Below are positions 1 to 13,818 of a stretch of DNA of 64,000 nt, in pieces. The first letter of the stretch is position 1. Every line of letters begins with the position of its first letter. The stretch lies in the NCBI RefSeq assembly GCF_000379125.1, contig NZ_KB900626.1, forward strand, positions 3,658,024-3,722,023, written 5' to 3'. The translations under genes were made by a program, and so were the position numbers. The notes beneath the pieces are model-generated. The model saw only the letters and a program-made list of their open reading frames with translations. It had not been told where the DNA came from and did not search any database. Source of the DNA: Methylosinus sp. LW4 (lineage in GTDB: Bacteria > Pseudomonadota > Alphaproteobacteria > Rhizobiales > Beijerinckiaceae).

Positions 1-722
<722 letters not shown>

Positions 723-733
<11 letters not shown>

Positions 734-1523
734 CGTCGCGATCCCGTCTCCAATAGGGGGCGCGCTTCTCGAGGAAGGCGGCGAGACCTTCCTGTCCTTC
801 CGCAGACGCCCGCCGCGCGGCGATCCGCTGCGCCGTGTCGCGCATCAGCGCTTCGTCGATCGGATGCTCGGCAAAGAGCGCTATGGAATCTTTCGCCTCG
901 GCTTGCGAGCCCGGCGCGCCGGCGAGCAGCGCATCCACGATGCGCGCGAGCCGCGCATCCAGCTCTGCGGCCGGGGCGATCTCGTGAACGAGGCCGAGCG
1001 CGCGCGCCTGCGTCGCGGAGATCGTCTCGGCGGTGAGAAAATAGCGTCGCGCCTGGCGCGCGCCGATCGCGCGTTGAACATAAGGGCCGATCACAGAGGG
1101 CGTGAGGCCGATCCTCGCCTCGCTCAAGCAGAAGCTCGCCGTATCGCTCGCGACGGCGATGTCGCAGCAGGCCACGAGTCCGACGCCGCCGCCATAGGCC
1201 GCGCCATGAACGCGCGCGATGGTCGGCTTGGGCAAGGTGTCGAGCGCGCGCATCGCACGCGCGAGCAGAAGCGCATCCTCCTCATTGGCGCGCGGCGTGT
1301 CGGCGGCGACGCGCTTCATCCATTCTATGTCGCCGCCGGCGCAAAAAGCGGCGCCGTCGCCAGAGAGCGTGAGAATGCGCGTCTGCGAATCATGCGCGGC
1401 GCATTCGAGCGCCGCTATGAGCTCGAGGACCATCGCCTGGTCCAGCGCATTGCGCCGCTCCGCTCGTGCGAGCGTGAGCGTGGCGACGCCGCGGGAATCG
1501 AGGGACGAACGAAGAAGGGACAT
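723..1523 (-). CDS. liuC: Enoyl-CoA hydratase/isomerase family, probable 3-methylglutaconyl-CoA hydratase
   Basis: A 266-residue crotonase-fold protein. The oxyanion-hole segments are visible: [16 protein letters not shown] near residue 60 and [17 protein letters not shown] near residue 105. The length is typical for the family. The chosen ATG at 1523 follows the carboxylase beta stop by 7 nt (TGAGG supplies a ribosome site); a longer open frame upstream runs through mccB and is not coding. Lying between the two methylcrotonyl-CoA carboxylase genes, it most likely hydrates 3-methylglutaconyl-CoA to HMG-CoA, the step after the carboxylase. The family assignment is firm; the exact substrate comes from context. 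Confidence 0.87.
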
Positions 1524-1530
1524 TGGCGCC

Positions 1531-3138
1531 TCACATGCGGAACAGGCCGAAGCGAGTCGCCTCGAGCGGCGCATTGGACGCCGTGGCGAGAGAGAGAGCA
1601 AGCACGCGGCGCGTATCCGCCGGATCGATGACGCCGTCGTCCCAGAGACGCGCGCTCGCATAATAGGGATGGCCTTGCCGCTCATATTGCGCGCGGATTT
1701 GCGCATGATAGGCGTCATGGTCTGCCTGCGGCCAGTCGCGGCCTTTCGCGGCGTAGCTGTCGCCGCGCACGCGGGAGAGAACATCGGCGGCCTGTTCGCC
1801 GCCCATGACGGAGATGCGGGCGTTGGGCCAGCTCCACAGGAAGCGGGGACCATAGGCGCGGCCGCACATCGCATAATTGCCGGCGCCGAAGCTGCCGCCG
1901 ACGATAACGGTAAATTTCGGCACGGCGGCGGTCGCCACCGCCGTCACCATTTTCGCGCCATCCTTGGCGATGCCGCGCGCTTCATAGTCGCGACCGACCA
2001 TGAAGCCGGTGACATTCTGCAGAAACAGCAGAGGAATCCCGCGTTGCGCGCAGAGCTCGATGAAATGCGCGCCTTTGAGCGCGCTTTCGCCGAACAGGAC
2101 GCCATTATTCGCGAGCACGCCGATGCGATAGCCGCAAATATGGGCGAAGCCGGCGACGAGCGTCTCGCCATAGAGCTTTTTGAACTCGTCGAACTCGCTC
2201 GCGTCGACGAGCCGCGCGATCAGCTCGCGCGCGTCATATTGACGGCGACGGTCGGCGGGGATGAGACCATATATCTCCATCGGGTCATAGAGCGGCTCGC
2301 GCGCCTCGCGCTTCTGCAGCGACGGCGGCGGAGGCGCGCCGAGCGTGGCGACGATGTCGCGCGCAATGCCGAGCGCATGGCCGTCATTCTCCGCATAATG
2401 ATCGACGACGCCGGAGCTGCGCGCATGCACCGCGGCGCCGCCCAATTCTTCCGCCGTCACGACCTCGCCCGTCGCCGCGCGCACCAGCGGCGGTCCGGCG
2501 AGGAAAATCGTGCCCGTATCGCGCACGATGATCGACTCGTCCGACATGGCCGGCACATAGGCGCCGCCCGCGGTGCAAGAGCCCATGACGATGGCGATCT
2601 GCGCAATGCCTGCCGCGGACATCTGTGCTTGATTGTAGAAGATGCGGCCGAAATGATCGCGATCGGGAAACACCTCGTCCTGCCGCGGCAGATTGGCGCC
2701 GCCGCTATCGACGAGATAGAGGCAAGGCAGGCGATTCTGCGCGGCGATCTCTTGCGCGCGCAAATGCTTTTTCACGGTCAGCGGAAAATAGGCGCCGCCT
2801 TTCACGGTCGCGTCATTGGCGAGGATCAGGCAGGCGCGGCCGCAAATGCGTCCCACTCCCGCGACGACGCCGGCGCAAGGCGCCTCTCCGTCATAGAGAT
2901 CATAGGCGGCGAATTGGCCGATCTCGAGAAAGGGCGACATGGGATCGACGAGCGCGGCGATGCGTTCACGCGCTGTCATCTTGCCGCGAGCGACATGCTT
3001 CTCTCGCGCCGCCGCGCCGCCGCCTTCGGCGATGCGCGCCGCCGTGGCGCGGAGATCGGCGACGAGGCTCCGCATCGTCTGCGCATTGGCCGCGAATTGG
3101 GCGGAGGCCGTGTCCAAGCTCGTTTCGAGAACAGTCAT
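1531..3138 (-). CDS. mccB: Methylcrotonyl-CoA carboxylase, carboxyltransferase (beta) subunit
   Basis: A 535-residue acyl-CoA carboxyltransferase that moves the carboxyl group from biotin to 3-methylcrotonyl-CoA. Features: [20 protein letters not shown] near residue 105, [20 protein letters not shown] (diagnostic for the methylcrotonyl type) near 145, [17 protein letters not shown] near 185, and the C-terminal [23 protein letters not shown] at 3138 (MTVLETSLD) is preferred to a TTG two codons upstream because GAGAG lies about 9 nt before it. Second gene of the ivd-mccB-hydratase-mccA operon. Confidence 0.93.
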   Translation of the reverse strand: MTVLETSLDTASAQFAANAQTMRSLVADLRATAARIAEGGGAAAREKHVARGKMTARERIAALVDPMSPFLEIGQFAAYDLYDGEAPCAGVVAGVGRICGRACLILANDATVKGGAYFPLTVKKHLRAQEIAAQNRLPCLYLVDSGGANLPRQDEVFPDRDHFGRIFYNQAQMSAAGIAQIAIVMGSCTAGGAYVPAMSDESIIVRDTGTIFLAGPPLVRAATGEVVTAEELGGAAVHARSSGVVDHYAENDGHALGIARDIVATLGAPPPPSLQKREAREPLYDPMEIYGLIPADRRRQYDARELIARLVDASEFDEFKKLYGETLVAGFAHICGYRIGVLANNGVLFGESALKGAHFIELCAQRGIPLLFLQNVTGFMVGRDYEARGIAKDGAKMVTAVATAAVPKFTVIVGGSFGAGNYAMCGRAYGPRFLWSWPNARISVMGGEQAADVLSRVRGDSYAAKGRDWPQADHDAYHAQIRAQYERQGHPYYASARLWDDGVIDPADTRRVLALSLATASNAPLEATRFGLFRM

Positions 3139-3192
3139 TGCCAAATTCTCTCTTGGCCAAATCTCTCGCCGCGGCGAAGCGCGCCGCGATCG

Positions 3193-4362
3193 TCACGCGG
3201 TTTCGCTATAAAGCTCGCGGCCGATCAGCATGCGCCGAATCTCGCTGGTGCCGGCGCCGATCTCATAGAGCTTGGCGTCGCGCAGCAGGCGGCCGGTCGG
3301 ATAATCATTGATATAGCCATTGCCGCCGAGGCATTGAATGGCTTCGAGCGCCATGCGCGTCGCGCTTTCCGCGGCGAAGAGAATGGCGCCGGCGGCGTCC
3401 TTGCGCGTCGTGCGGCCGCGGTCGCAGGCGCGCGCGACGGCATAGACATAGGCGCGCGCCGCATTTTGCGCCGTATACATGTCGGCGAGCTTGGCCTGCA
3501 TGATCTGGAACTCGCCGATCGGATGGCCGAACTGCTTGCGATCATGCACATAGGGAACGACGATATCCATGCAGGCGCGCATGATGCCGATCGGCCCCCC
3601 GGCGAGAACGGCGCGCTCATAATCGAGCCCGCTCATCAGCACATTCACGCCGCGCTCCGGCAGGCCCAGCACATTCTCCTCGGGAACCTCGCAATCGCTA
3701 AACAGCAATTCGCATGTGTTGGAGCCGCGCATGCCGAGCTTGTCGAGCTTTTGCGCGGGCGTGAATCCTTTGAAGCCCTTCTCTATGATAAAGGCGGTTA
3801 TGCCATGCGCGCCGGCCGCGGGTTCGGTCTTGCCATAGACGATGACGACATCGGCGTTGGGACCATTCGTCACCCACATCTTATCGCCATTCAGCACATA
3901 GCGGTCGCCGCGCTTCTCCGCGCGCATCGACATATTGACCACATCCGAGCCGGCGTCCGGCTCCGACATGGCGAGGGCGCCGATATGCTCGCCGGAAACG
4001 AGCTTGGGCAAATAGCGGCGCTTTTGCTCGCATGTTCCGTTGCGGCGTAGTTGATTGAGGCAGAGATTGGAATGCGCGCCATAGGAGAGGCCGACGGAAG
4101 CGGAAGCGCGGCTCAGCTCCTCCATAATGACGACATGCTCGAGATAGCCGAGCCCGGCGCCGCCATACTCTTCCTCGACCGTGACGCCGAGCAGGCCGAG
4201 CGCGCCCATCTTGAGCCAGAGGTCGGAAGGGAAATCGTTTTCGCGATCGATCGTCGCGGCGCGCGGCGCGATCTCTCGCGCGGCGAATGTCTCGACCTGG
4301 TCACGCAACATATCGGCGGTTTCGCCGAGCGCGAAATCGAGCGAAGGAATCCAGTGACGCAT
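3193..4362 (-). CDS. ivd: Isovaleryl-CoA dehydrogenase
   Basis: FAD flavoenzyme oxidising isovaleryl-CoA to 3-methylcrotonyl-CoA and passing electrons to ETF. The 389-residue protein starts [14 protein letters not shown]. It shows the acyl-CoA dehydrogenase signatures [13 protein letters not shown] and [20 protein letters not shown], and ends with the FAD-contacting [31 protein letters not shown] carries the Glu in the position used as catalytic base by isovaleryl-CoA dehydrogenases, unlike medium-chain enzymes. It heads the leucine operon, with 54 nt before mccB and 85 nt after the putA stop. A longer frame to 4422 exists, but its N-terminus is not family-like. Confidence 0.93.
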   Translation of the reverse strand: MRHWIPSLDFALGETADMLRDQVETFAAREIAPRAATIDRENDFPSDLWLKMGALGLLGVTVEEEYGGAGLGYLEHVVIMEELSRASASVGLSYGAHSNLCLNQLRRNGTCEQKRRYLPKLVSGEHIGALAMSEPDAGSDVVNMSMRAEKRGDRYVLNGDKMWVTNGPNADVVIVYGKTEPAAGAHGITAFIIEKGFKGFTPAQKLDKLGMRGSNTCELLFSDCEVPEENVLGLPERGVNVLMSGLDYERAVLAGGPIGIMRACMDIVVPYVHDRKQFGHPIGEFQIMQAKLADMYTAQNAARAYVYAVARACDRGRTTRKDAAGAILFAAESATRMALEAIQCLGGNGYINDYPTGRLLRDAKLYEIGAGTSEIRRMLIGRELYSETA

Positions 4363-4447
4363 CGGTCCCGAGCCTCCCGGACGCGATAGAAGCGAATATT
4401 TGGCGCGCGCGCGGCGTTTCAAGACCGCGGGCGGAGCCTCTTTCGAG

Positions 4448-7400
4448 TCACTCCTTCATCGCCAGCAGCCGCGCGTCGCCGCCGAAGGAGGCGGTGTTGA
4501 TCGTCACCGTCTCCTCGCGCAGGAAGCGGCGCAGATAGTCGGGGCCGCCGGCTTTCGGTCCGGTGCCGCTCATGCGCGATCCGCCGAAAGGCTGGCTGCC
4601 GACCACGGCTCCGATCATGTTGCGATTGACATAGAGATTGCCGGCCGGCGTGGCCTCGGCGAACATGCGCATGCGCGCTTCTATGCGCGTGTGCAGGCCC
4701 ATTGTGAGGCCGAATCCATTCGCCGATATTTCATCGATCAGAGTCGACAAATCCTTTTCATCCTCCGCGCGCCATGTCGCAATGTGGAGAACGGGACCGA
4801 ATATCTCATCGCGCAGATCGCCGGCGCGATCGAGCCGGATAATGTGTGGCGCGACGAAGCTGCCGCTCTTCGGCGCCTCGCCGGCGTAGAGCACGCGCCC
4901 TTGCGCGCGGCGCTGCGCCAAATAATCGCAAAGCCGCGCTCTAGCTGTGCTGTCGATGACGGGACCGATGTGTGTCGAAGGATCACGCGGGTCGCCGACG
5001 CGCAATTCCTTCGTCGCGCCGATCAGCATAGCGAGCGCGTCCTCGGCGATGTCCTCCTGCAGGCAGAGAAGGCGCAGCGCCGAGCAGCGCTGCCCGGCGG
5101 AACGAAACGCCGATGCGAGGACGTCGTCGACGACTTGCTCGAGCAGAGCCGTGGAATCGACGATCATCGCATTGACGCCGCCGGTCTCGGCGATGAGCGG
5201 AACAATCGGCCCATTCGACGCCGCGAGCGTGCGGTTGATAGATTGCGCGGTCCCGCTCGAGCCGGTGAAGACGACGCCGGCGACATGAGGATCGGCGACG
5301 AGCGCCGCTCCGATCGCGCCGTCGCCCGGAATATAATGGAGAGCGCCATGCGGAACGCCGGCCTCATGCAGAAGCGCGACAGCTTCGCGCGCGATGAGCG
5401 GCGTCTGCTCCGCGGGCTTGGCGATGGCGCTATTGCCGGCCGCGAGCGCAGCGGCGACTTGGCCGAGAAATATCGCCAATGGAAAATTCCATGGCGAGAT
5501 GCAGACGAAAACGCCACGTCCACGCCGGCGCAGGCGATTGTCTTCGCCGGTCGGACCAGGAAGACTCTCTTCCGCGCAGAGCCGTCGGGCCTGTTCCGCA
5601 TAATAGCGGATGAGATCTGCGGCCTCGCGTATCTCCGCGAGCGCATCGTCGAGCGTCTTGCCGCTTTCCCTTTGCAGCAATGCGATGAGCGCGCCGCGGC
5701 GCGCTTCGACGAGATTGGCCGCGCGTTCGAGAATAGCGGCGCGCGCTTCGACCGTCGTCGCTTCCCACGCCGGGAAAGCGCGGGCGGCCGTAATCATCGC
5801 CGCGCGCGCTGTTTCGACGTCGGCCTCGACGACGGAGCCGATGAGCGAGGAGTCGTCGATGGGGGAGCGCAATTCGCGTGGGGCGCGCGCGCTGCGCCCT
5901 GACGAAGGAGCAGCGTGCAAAATGGCGGGCGCGGCGTCTCTCTCCGCGAGCAATTCGGCGAGCGCGTCACGATCGCCGAATTCGACGCCTTTCGAATTCG
6001 CGCGCAAGGGTCGATAGAGATCGGCGGGGAACGGCAAGCGCGAATGGCGCGCGCACGATGCGTCGCCGATGACCTCGCCGGGAAAAGCGAGCAATTCGCT
6101 CTCGGGCGTCGCACAGTCGGCGGCGCGCGCGACGAAGGATGAATTGGCGCCATTTTCGATGAGCCGCCGCACGAGATAGGCGAGCAGATCGCGATGTGGG
6201 CCGACCGGCGCATAGACGCGGCAGCTCGCGTCATGCTTCTCTGCGAGAAGCGCGCCGAACAGATCTTCGCCCATTCCATGCAGGCGCTGGAATTCATATT
6301 GTGTGGGATCGCCCGCGCGCTCGACGATGGTCGCCACCGTGGCGGCGTTATGCGTCGCGAATTGCGGGAAGATGCGCGGCGCGGCGAGCAGAAGATCGGC
6401 GCAGGCGACGTAATTCAAATCCGTCATCGCCTTGCGCGTGAAGACAGGATAGTCGGCGAGGCCGCGCTCCTGCGCGCGCTTGATCTCCGTATCCCAATAG
6501 GCGCCTTTGACGAGGCGGACCATGAAGCGGCGATCATGCGCCTTCGCGAGCGCCTCCATATGGCCGATCACCGCGGCGGCGCGCTTCTGATAGGCTTGAA
6601 TCGCGAGGCCGAAACCGTTCCAGCCGGCGAGCGAGGAATCGGCGACGACAGCGTCTATGACGTCGAGCGACAGCTCGAGACGATCCGCCTCCTCGGCGTC
6701 GACGGTGAAGACGAGATCGTGCGCGCGGGCGAGGCGCGCCAGTTCCAGCAGCCGCGGCGTCAGCTCGCGCAGAACGCGCGCGCGCGACAATGGCTCGAAG
6801 CGCGGATGCAGCGCGGAGAGCTTGACGGAGACGCCGGGCCGCTGCGGAAGCGCGCATGCGCCGGCCTTTGCGCCTATGGCCTCGATCGCCGCCGCATAGG
6901 CGGCAAAATAGCGTTCGGCGTCTGCTGCGCTGCGTGCGCCTTCGCCGAGCATGTCGAAAGAATAGCGCCAGCGCTCATCGTCGGCGGCGCGCGCGAGCGC
7001 TTCGTCGATCGTCTGGCCGAGCACGAAGTGACCGCCCATCAGCTTCATCGCCTGCCGCGCGGCGCCGCGTAGCGCGGGCGCGCCGAGACGTCGCGCGGCT
7101 TGCGCGACGAGTCCGCGCGGAGTCTCATCCGCGGCGAAAATCTTCGTCGATAGGCCGAGCGCGAAGGCGGTGGCTTGCACCAGCAGCGCATCGGAGGCCG
7201 GCGAGTGGCGATCGAAGGCGCCGGCGGCGAGCTTGTCGGCGATCAGAAGATCGAGAGTGGAATCGTCGGGCACGCGGAGCAAAGATTCGGCGAGCGCCAT
7301 CAGCGCGAGTCCTTCGCGCGTCGACAGCGAATATTCCTGCAGCAGAGTCTCGACAGAGGCCATGCTCTTTGGCGCGCGCATCGCGGCGAGCAGACGTCGC

Positions 7401-7576
7401 GCGAGCTGCTCGATGCGGGCGTTCTGCTCCGCATCGCGCGGCTGCGTCAGGAATTTCGCCGCGATTTCTTCATCGGCGGGAAACCAAGGCGCGTGAAACG
7501 GCTCCGGCTCCGGCATGTCATCTGTCCCGAGCGATGTCGGCTCACGTGGAAGAGACGCGAACTCGGCTGTCATCAT
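4448..7576 (-). CDS. putA: Bifunctional proline dehydrogenase / L-glutamate gamma-semialdehyde dehydrogenase
   Basis: Oxidises proline to glutamate in two steps. The 1042 residues contain an FAD proline dehydrogenase barrel at about 150-470 ([41 protein letters not shown]) and an NAD aldehyde dehydrogenase domain at about 530-1035 ([27 protein letters not shown], the Glu of [14 protein letters not shown] and the Cys of [12 protein letters not shown]). There is no N-terminal ribbon-helix-helix DNA-binding domain, so this is the short two-function form and does not repress itself. Two adjacent ATG codons at 7576/7573 are possible starts. It is divergent from otsB with 170 nt between. Confidence 0.95.
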   Translation of the reverse strand: MMTAEFASLPREPTSLGTDDMPEPEPFHAPWFPADEEIAAKFLTQPRDAEQNARIEQLARRLLAAMRAPKSMASVETLLQEYSLSTREGLALMALAESLLRVPDDSTLDLLIADKLAAGAFDRHSPASDALLVQATAFALGLSTKIFAADETPRGLVAQAARRLGAPALRGAARQAMKLMGGHFVLGQTIDEALARAADDERWRYSFDMLGEGARSAADAERYFAAYAAAIEAIGAKAGACALPQRPGVSVKLSALHPRFEPLSRARVLRELTPRLLELARLARAHDLVFTVDAEEADRLELSLDVIDAVVADSSLAGWNGFGLAIQAYQKRAAAVIGHMEALAKAHDRRFMVRLVKGAYWDTEIKRAQERGLADYPVFTRKAMTDLNYVACADLLLAAPRIFPQFATHNAATVATIVERAGDPTQYEFQRLHGMGEDLFGALLAEKHDASCRVYAPVGPHRDLLAYLVRRLIENGANSSFVARAADCATPESELLAFPGEVIGDASCARHSRLPFPADLYRPLRANSKGVEFGDRDALAELLAERDAAPAILHAAPSSGRSARAPRELRSPIDDSSLIGSVVEADVETARAAMITAARAFPAWEATTVEARAAILERAANLVEARRGALIALLQRESGKTLDDALAEIREAADLIRYYAEQARRLCAEESLPGPTGEDNRLRRRGRGVFVCISPWNFPLAIFLGQVAAALAAGNSAIAKPAEQTPLIAREAVALLHEAGVPHGALHYIPGDGAIGAALVADPHVAGVVFTGSSGTAQSINRTLAASNGPIVPLIAETGGVNAMIVDSTALLEQVVDDVLASAFRSAGQRCSALRLLCLQEDIAEDALAMLIGATKELRVGDPRDPSTHIGPVIDSTARARLCDYLAQRRAQGRVLYAGEAPKSGSFVAPHIIRLDRAGDLRDEIFGPVLHIATWRAEDEKDLSTLIDEISANGFGLTMGLHTRIEARMRMFAEATPAGNLYVNRNMIGAVVGSQPFGGSRMSGTGPKAGGPDYLRRFLREETVTINTASFGGDARLLAMKE

Positions 7577-7746
7577 GGTCGCATGTCGTCATTGAAAAGG
7601 TGGGAGTCGTCCATAGTTGTCTCGCAAGCGAGGGCGGGAACACGCGGATCACGAGCGCGCGCGGCGCGAACGTCGCCGTTCCTTTCATTCGACATGAGCA
7701 TGAAAGGTCGCTGCGGCAAGAGGCGGCCAGAGGGGACGCTCGAATA

Positions 7747-8496
7747 ATGTTGCCAAATGTCGACGATATCGGTCGCTTCGCGCTGTTTCTCGATCTGGAC
7801 GGCACGGTCGCGGAAATCGCCGAGCGGCCGGAAGCCGTGCAGGTCGATGCGGCGACGATCGAGCTTCTCGGCGCTTTGCGGCGCGCGGCCGGCGATGCGC
7901 TGGCGGTCGTCTCCGGCCGCGACATCGCCGTCATCGACGCCTTGCTCAGCCCGTTGCGGCTTCCCGTCGCCGGCGTGCATGGATTGCAGCGTCGCGACGC
8001 CGCGGGGCGCATGCATGGCGCCGCTGCAGCCGGCGGCGATCTCGACTCTGTCTTTCGTGTCATCACGGCGGAGATCGGCGGCGAGGAGGGCGTCGTCGTC
8101 GAGCGCAAGACAGGCGCGGTCGCGCTGCATTATCGTCTTCGGCCGGAGCTCGAGGAGAAGTGCCGCGCCATCGCCGAGCGCGCGGCGCGCGAGCGGCCAG
8201 ATCTCGAGATTCTGCCGGGCAAGAAGGTCTTCGAGATTCGTCTGCAAGGGGCGGACAAGGGCGACGTCATAGAGGCCTTCTCGAAAGAAGCGCCGTTTCG
8301 CGGCCGCATGCCGATTTTCGCCGGCGACGACGTGACCGACGAGGTCGCCTTCAGCGCCGTCAATGCGCTCGGCGGGCTCTCCATAAAAGTGGGGAGAAGC
8401 GCCACATTGGCGCGCTATAGAGCGGCGGACTTGCGCGAATTGCATCGCTGGCTCGCCGATCTCGTGCGCGCGTCGCAAGCGGAGCGCGCGCGATGA
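7747..8496 (+). CDS. otsB: Trehalose-6-phosphate phosphatase
   Basis: HAD-superfamily phosphatase that dephosphorylates trehalose-6-phosphate (249 residues). The nucleophile motif is LFLDLDGTVAEIAERP at residues 13-28 (DxDGT). VVSGRD follows near 60, the trehalose-phosphatase signature VAGVHGLQRRD near 78, and the acidic Mg-binding motif FAGDDVTDEVAF near 200. ATG at 7747 follows GAGGGGAC; an in-frame extension upstream overlaps antisense putA and is not coding. The stop overlaps the start of the GH15 gene (ATGA), and a third overlapping gene is otsA, so the three are translationally coupled. Confidence 0.95.
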   Translation: MLPNVDDIGRFALFLDLDGTVAEIAERPEAVQVDAATIELLGALRRAAGDALAVVSGRDIAVIDALLSPLRLPVAGVHGLQRRDAAGRMHGAAAAGGDLDSVFRVITAEIGGEEGVVVERKTGAVALHYRLRPELEEKCRAIAERAARERPDLEILPGKKVFEIRLQGADKGDVIEAFSKEAPFRGRMPIFAGDDVTDEVAFSAVNALGGLSIKVGRSATLARYRAADLRELHRWLADLVRASQAERAR

Positions 8497-10307
8497 GCGA
8501 TGCGCAGAATCATGAGCGCAAGATCAGCGATCTCGAGCTCGGCGTGGTCGGCAATTGCTCTTTCGCCGCGCTCATCGATCGCGACGCCAGCGTCGTGTGG
8601 TGCTGCTTGCCGCGCTTCGACGGCGATCCTGTGTTCCACAGCCTGCTCGGCTCGCCGCCGGACATGGAGGACGGCGGCTTTTTCGCGATCGATCTCGAGG
8701 ATCGCGTGCACAGCGAGCAGGATTATTGCGGCAACACGGCGGTGCTGGAGACGGTGCTGCATGGCAAGCAGGGCTCTGTGCGTGTCACCGATTTCGCGCC
8801 GCGCTTCTTCTGGCGCGATCGTCTCTATCATCCCAATATGCTGATCCGCCGGTTGACGCCGGTGTCCGGCACGCCGCGCATACGCATTCGGCTGCGTCCG
8901 CGTTACGATTACGGCGCGGCTCTTCCCAGCCTCACCTTCGGCTCGCATCATATTCGTTATGTCGGCCCGCATTCGGTGTTGCGGCTCACCACCAATGCGC
9001 CGCTCGATTATGTGCGCGAGGAGACGCTGTTCAATCTGAGCAGCCCGATCGATCTCGTGCTCGGCCCGGACGAGACATTGCACGAGGGGATTGCGCATAC
9101 GGCGCGCAATTTCGAGGAGCGCACGCGCGACTATTGGCGCCGCTGGGTGCATCGGCTGGCGATTCCCTTCGAATGGCAGAGCGCGGTGCTGCGCGCGGCG
9201 ATCACGCTGAAGCTCTGCACCTATGAAGGAACCGGCGCCATTGTCGCCGCGCTGACGACGAGCATTCCCGAGGCGCCCGGCACGCAGCGCAATTGGGATT
9301 ATCGTTATTGCTGGGTGCGCGACGCTTATTTCGTGGTGCGCGCGCTCAATCGCATGGCGGCGATGCGCAAGATGGAGAATTACTTCGATTGGCTGATGAA
9401 TATCGTCGCCTCGGCGGCGGGCTCGCATATTCAGCCGGTCTATGGGCTCGGGCTCGAAGCGGAGCTCACCGAGCGCATCATCCCCAATCTTCCCGGCTAT
9501 CGCGGGATGGGGCCGGTGCGCGTCGGCAATCAGGCCTATCAGCATTTTCAGCATGATTCTTATGGCAATGTGATACTCGGGGTCGCGCAGGCCTTTCTCG
9601 ATCGGCGCCTGCTGTCGCCGCCGACGCGCATGGATTTCCTGCGGCTCGAGGATATGGGCCGGCAGGCGCTCGCCTGCTACGACAAGCCCGACGCCGGCAT
9701 GTGGGAGCTGCGCTCGCGCGCGCGCATACACACGACGTCCAGCCTCATGTGCTGGGCGGCGGCCGACCGGCTCGCGCGCATCGCCGATTACATCGGCGAG
9801 CCGGAGCGCGCGCGCGATTGGCGCGTCGAGGCCGAGCGCATCAAGCAGGTGATTCTCGAGCGCGCCTGGTCGCAGAAGCGCCAGGCCTTCGTCGAATCGC
9901 TCGATGGCGAATATCTCGACGCCGGCGTGCTGCTGATGACGGAGGTCGGCTTCATCGACCCCAATGATCCGCGCATGGTCTCGACGCTCGAGCAGATCGA
10001 GCGCGCGCTCGGCCGCGGCGCGCATATGATGCGCTATGAGGCGGCGGATGATTTCGGCGAGCCGACGACGGCCTTCACCACCTGTTCCTTCTGGCGCATC
10101 GACGCGCTCGCCCGCATGGGTCGGCGCGAGGAGGCGCGCGATTATTTCGAGGCGCTGCTCGCCCAACGCAATCGGCTCGGCATGATGTCCGAGGACATAG
10201 ACGTCAAAACCGGCGAAGCCTGGGGAAACTATCCGCAGACCTATTCCATGGTCGGCGTCATCAACTGCGCCATGAGGCTGTCGCGTTCTTGGGAGAAAGC
10301 CATATGA
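8493..10307 (+). CDS. Glycoside hydrolase family 15 protein (glucoamylase/trehalase type)
   Basis: A 604-residue cytoplasmic protein without a signal peptide. It has the GH15 layout: an N-terminal beta domain opening with LELGVVGNCSFAALIDRDAS and an (alpha/alpha)6 domain with RNWDYRYCWVRDAYF near residue 270. Two acidic clusters, near residue 425 and at FGEPTTAFTTCSFW near residue 525, lie in the regions that carry catalytic residues in the family. It is sandwiched between otsB and otsA with 4-nt overlaps on both sides. GH15 includes glucoamylases, glucodextranases and trehalases; with these neighbours a trehalase or a related trehalose-metabolising role is the best inference, but the substrate is unproven. 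Confidence 0.85.
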   Translation: MSDAQNHERKISDLELGVVGNCSFAALIDRDASVVWCCLPRFDGDPVFHSLLGSPPDMEDGGFFAIDLEDRVHSEQDYCGNTAVLETVLHGKQGSVRVTDFAPRFFWRDRLYHPNMLIRRLTPVSGTPRIRIRLRPRYDYGAALPSLTFGSHHIRYVGPHSVLRLTTNAPLDYVREETLFNLSSPIDLVLGPDETLHEGIAHTARNFEERTRDYWRRWVHRLAIPFEWQSAVLRAAITLKLCTYEGTGAIVAALTTSIPEAPGTQRNWDYRYCWVRDAYFVVRALNRMAAMRKMENYFDWLMNIVASAAGSHIQPVYGLGLEAELTERIIPNLPGYRGMGPVRVGNQAYQHFQHDSYGNVILGVAQAFLDRRLLSPPTRMDFLRLEDMGRQALACYDKPDAGMWELRSRARIHTTSSLMCWAAADRLARIADYIGEPERARDWRVEAERIKQVILERAWSQKRQAFVESLDGEYLDAGVLLMTEVGFIDPNDPRMVSTLEQIERALGRGAHMMRYEAADDFGEPTTAFTTCSFWRIDALARMGRREEARDYFEALLAQRNRLGMMSEDIDVKTGEAWGNYPQTYSMVGVINCAMRLSRSWEKAI

Positions 10308-11692
10308 AACGCTTGGTCGTCGTCTCCAACCGCGTCGCCGATCCCGGCTGCAGCCAGGCCGCCGGCGGACTCGCGGTGTGCATTCTCGACGCTCTGCGCA
10401 AGCGCGGCGGCGTATGGTTCGGCTGGAATGGCGAGATCGTGCCGGACGATGCGGATATCGACGTATCGCGTGTGAAATTCGACGAGCTGACGCTCGCCAC
10501 TATGCCGCTCACCGAGCGGGATTATCGCGATTATTATCTCGGCTTCGCCAATGCGGCGCTATGGCCCGTGCATCATTACAGGCTCGATCTCGCGCGCTTC
10601 ACGCAAGAGGCGATCGACGGCTATCGCCGCGTCAATGATCGCTTTGCGGAAAAGCTTGCGCCCATGCTCAAGAGCAATGATCTCGTCTGGGTGCATGATT
10701 ATCATTTCATTCCGCTCGGCGCGGCGCTGCGCGAGCGCGGCGTCTCCAATCGCATCGGCTTTTTTCTGCATATTCCGTTTCCGCCGCCCGATGTGCTCTG
10801 CGCCATGCCGGAGCACGAATGGCTGATGAGCGCGCTCGTCGAATATGATCTCGTGGGCTTTCAAACCAAGACCGATCAAGCCAATTTCTTGCGCTTCATG
10901 TGCGACTTCATGCAGGGCGAAATGCTGACCCCCGATCTCGTGCGCGTCGGCGGCAAGACGGTGACGGCGTCTGTCTTCCCGGTCGGCATCGACGTCGATT
11001 CTTTCGCCGCCATGGCGGAGAGCCCGAGCGCCGCCAAGCGCATCGAAAGGCTGCATCGCGCCGGCGAGCCGCGCATAAATGTCATCGGCGTCGATCGGCT
11101 GGACTACACCAAAGGCTTGCCGGATCGCTTGCGTTCGTTCAAGCGCCTGCTCGAAATCTATCCGCAGAATTGCAAGGCGGTGACGCTGATGCAGATCGCG
11201 CCGCCGACGCGCGAGGATGTGCAGGCCTATGCCGATATTCGCCACGAGCTGGAGGCGCTGTCGGGCGAGATCAACGGGCAGTTCGGCGATTTCGACTGGA
11301 CGCCGGTGCGCTATCTGCATCGCCGCGTCGATCGCGACACTCTGGCGGCGCTCTATCGCGGCTCACAAGTTGGGCTGGTGACGCCTCTGCGCGACGGCAT
11401 GAATCTCGTGGCCAAGGAATATGTCGTGGCGCAGGACGCCGAAAATCCCGGCGTGCTGGTGCTGTCGCGCTTCGCCGGCGCGGCGGAGGAGCTGCAGGAA
11501 GCGCTGATCGTCAATCCTTACGACGCCGATGAGGTCGCCAATGCGATGCAGAGGGCGATCGTGATGCCGCTCGCCGAACGCAAGCAGCGTCACGCCGCGC
11601 TGCTCGCGCGCGTGCGCAAGCATGATTCTTTCAATTGGATGGATGGATATTTGCGCGCGCTCAGCGCTTGCCGCATGCCGCTGGCTGCGTGA
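10304..11692 (+). CDS. otsA: Trehalose-6-phosphate synthase (UDP-forming)
   Basis: GT20 glycosyltransferase joining UDP-glucose and glucose-6-phosphate; 462 residues. The N-terminus [15 protein letters not shown] precedes [18 protein letters not shown] (glycine-rich substrate loop). [15 protein letters not shown] near residue 130, [32 protein letters not shown] near 265 and the C-terminal [16 protein letters not shown] are family hallmarks. ATG at 10304 overlaps the GH15 stop. With otsB it forms the complete OtsAB route. A double-hairpin element follows before the convergent typA. Confidence 0.96.
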   Translation: MKRLVVVSNRVADPGCSQAAGGLAVCILDALRKRGGVWFGWNGEIVPDDADIDVSRVKFDELTLATMPLTERDYRDYYLGFANAALWPVHHYRLDLARFTQEAIDGYRRVNDRFAEKLAPMLKSNDLVWVHDYHFIPLGAALRERGVSNRIGFFLHIPFPPPDVLCAMPEHEWLMSALVEYDLVGFQTKTDQANFLRFMCDFMQGEMLTPDLVRVGGKTVTASVFPVGIDVDSFAAMAESPSAAKRIERLHRAGEPRINVIGVDRLDYTKGLPDRLRSFKRLLEIYPQNCKAVTLMQIAPPTREDVQAYADIRHELEALSGEINGQFGDFDWTPVRYLHRRVDRDTLAALYRGSQVGLVTPLRDGMNLVAKEYVVAQDAENPGVLVLSRFAGAAEELQEALIVNPYDADEVANAMQRAIVMPLAERKQRHAALLARVRKHDSFNWMDGYLRALSACRMPLAA

Positions 11693-11759
11693 CGAGGCCG
11701 CCCAGCAACATCATCGAACGGCGCGCGCTACAGCATGATCGGCGCGGACCCTCATCCGA

Positions 11760-11804
11760 CCCTCGCTGACGCGAGGGCCACCTTCTCCCGCAGGCGGGAG
11801 AAGG
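11760..11804. repeat. Double-hairpin REP-like element between otsA and typA
   Basis: Two adjacent perfect stems: CCCTCGC (11760-11766) with GCGAGGG (11771-11777), and CCTTCTCCCGC (11781-11791) with GCGGGAGAAGG (11794-11804). There is no T-run. It lies between the convergent otsA and typA ends, where it may act as a two-way transcription stop or mRNA stabiliser. The sequence resembles dispersed intergenic repeats common in alphaproteobacterial genomes (recalled, not checked). Confidence 0.65.
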
Positions 11805-11822
11805 AAGCGCGCGTCGAGATTA

Positions 11823-13643
<1,821 letters not shown>

Positions 13644-13818
13644 GAGATTAGGGCCGATCGGTTCGCGGGCGAAGCGCGGCCCGGCGCTCCTTTCGGGCGC
13701 GAGGCGGACCGCGGCTTTTTGCAGTGCGGCATCTCATACAGGAGCCCGACGCGAATGGGAAGCGTTGCGGCAAGGTTCGCCGCACGCCGGCCCCGCCCGC
13801 GGGCGGGAGCGGGGCGCG

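Noticed and set aside
1219-4050. 943-codon open frame on the plus strand over the leucine operon
   Set aside because: It is antisense to two clearly recognisable enzymes, its product is Arg/Ala-rich with no motif, and such frames arise from GC-rich codon bias.
4448-7576. Trifunctional PutA that represses its own gene
   Set aside because: The N-terminus lacks a ribbon-helix-helix domain and the length matches the bifunctional form.
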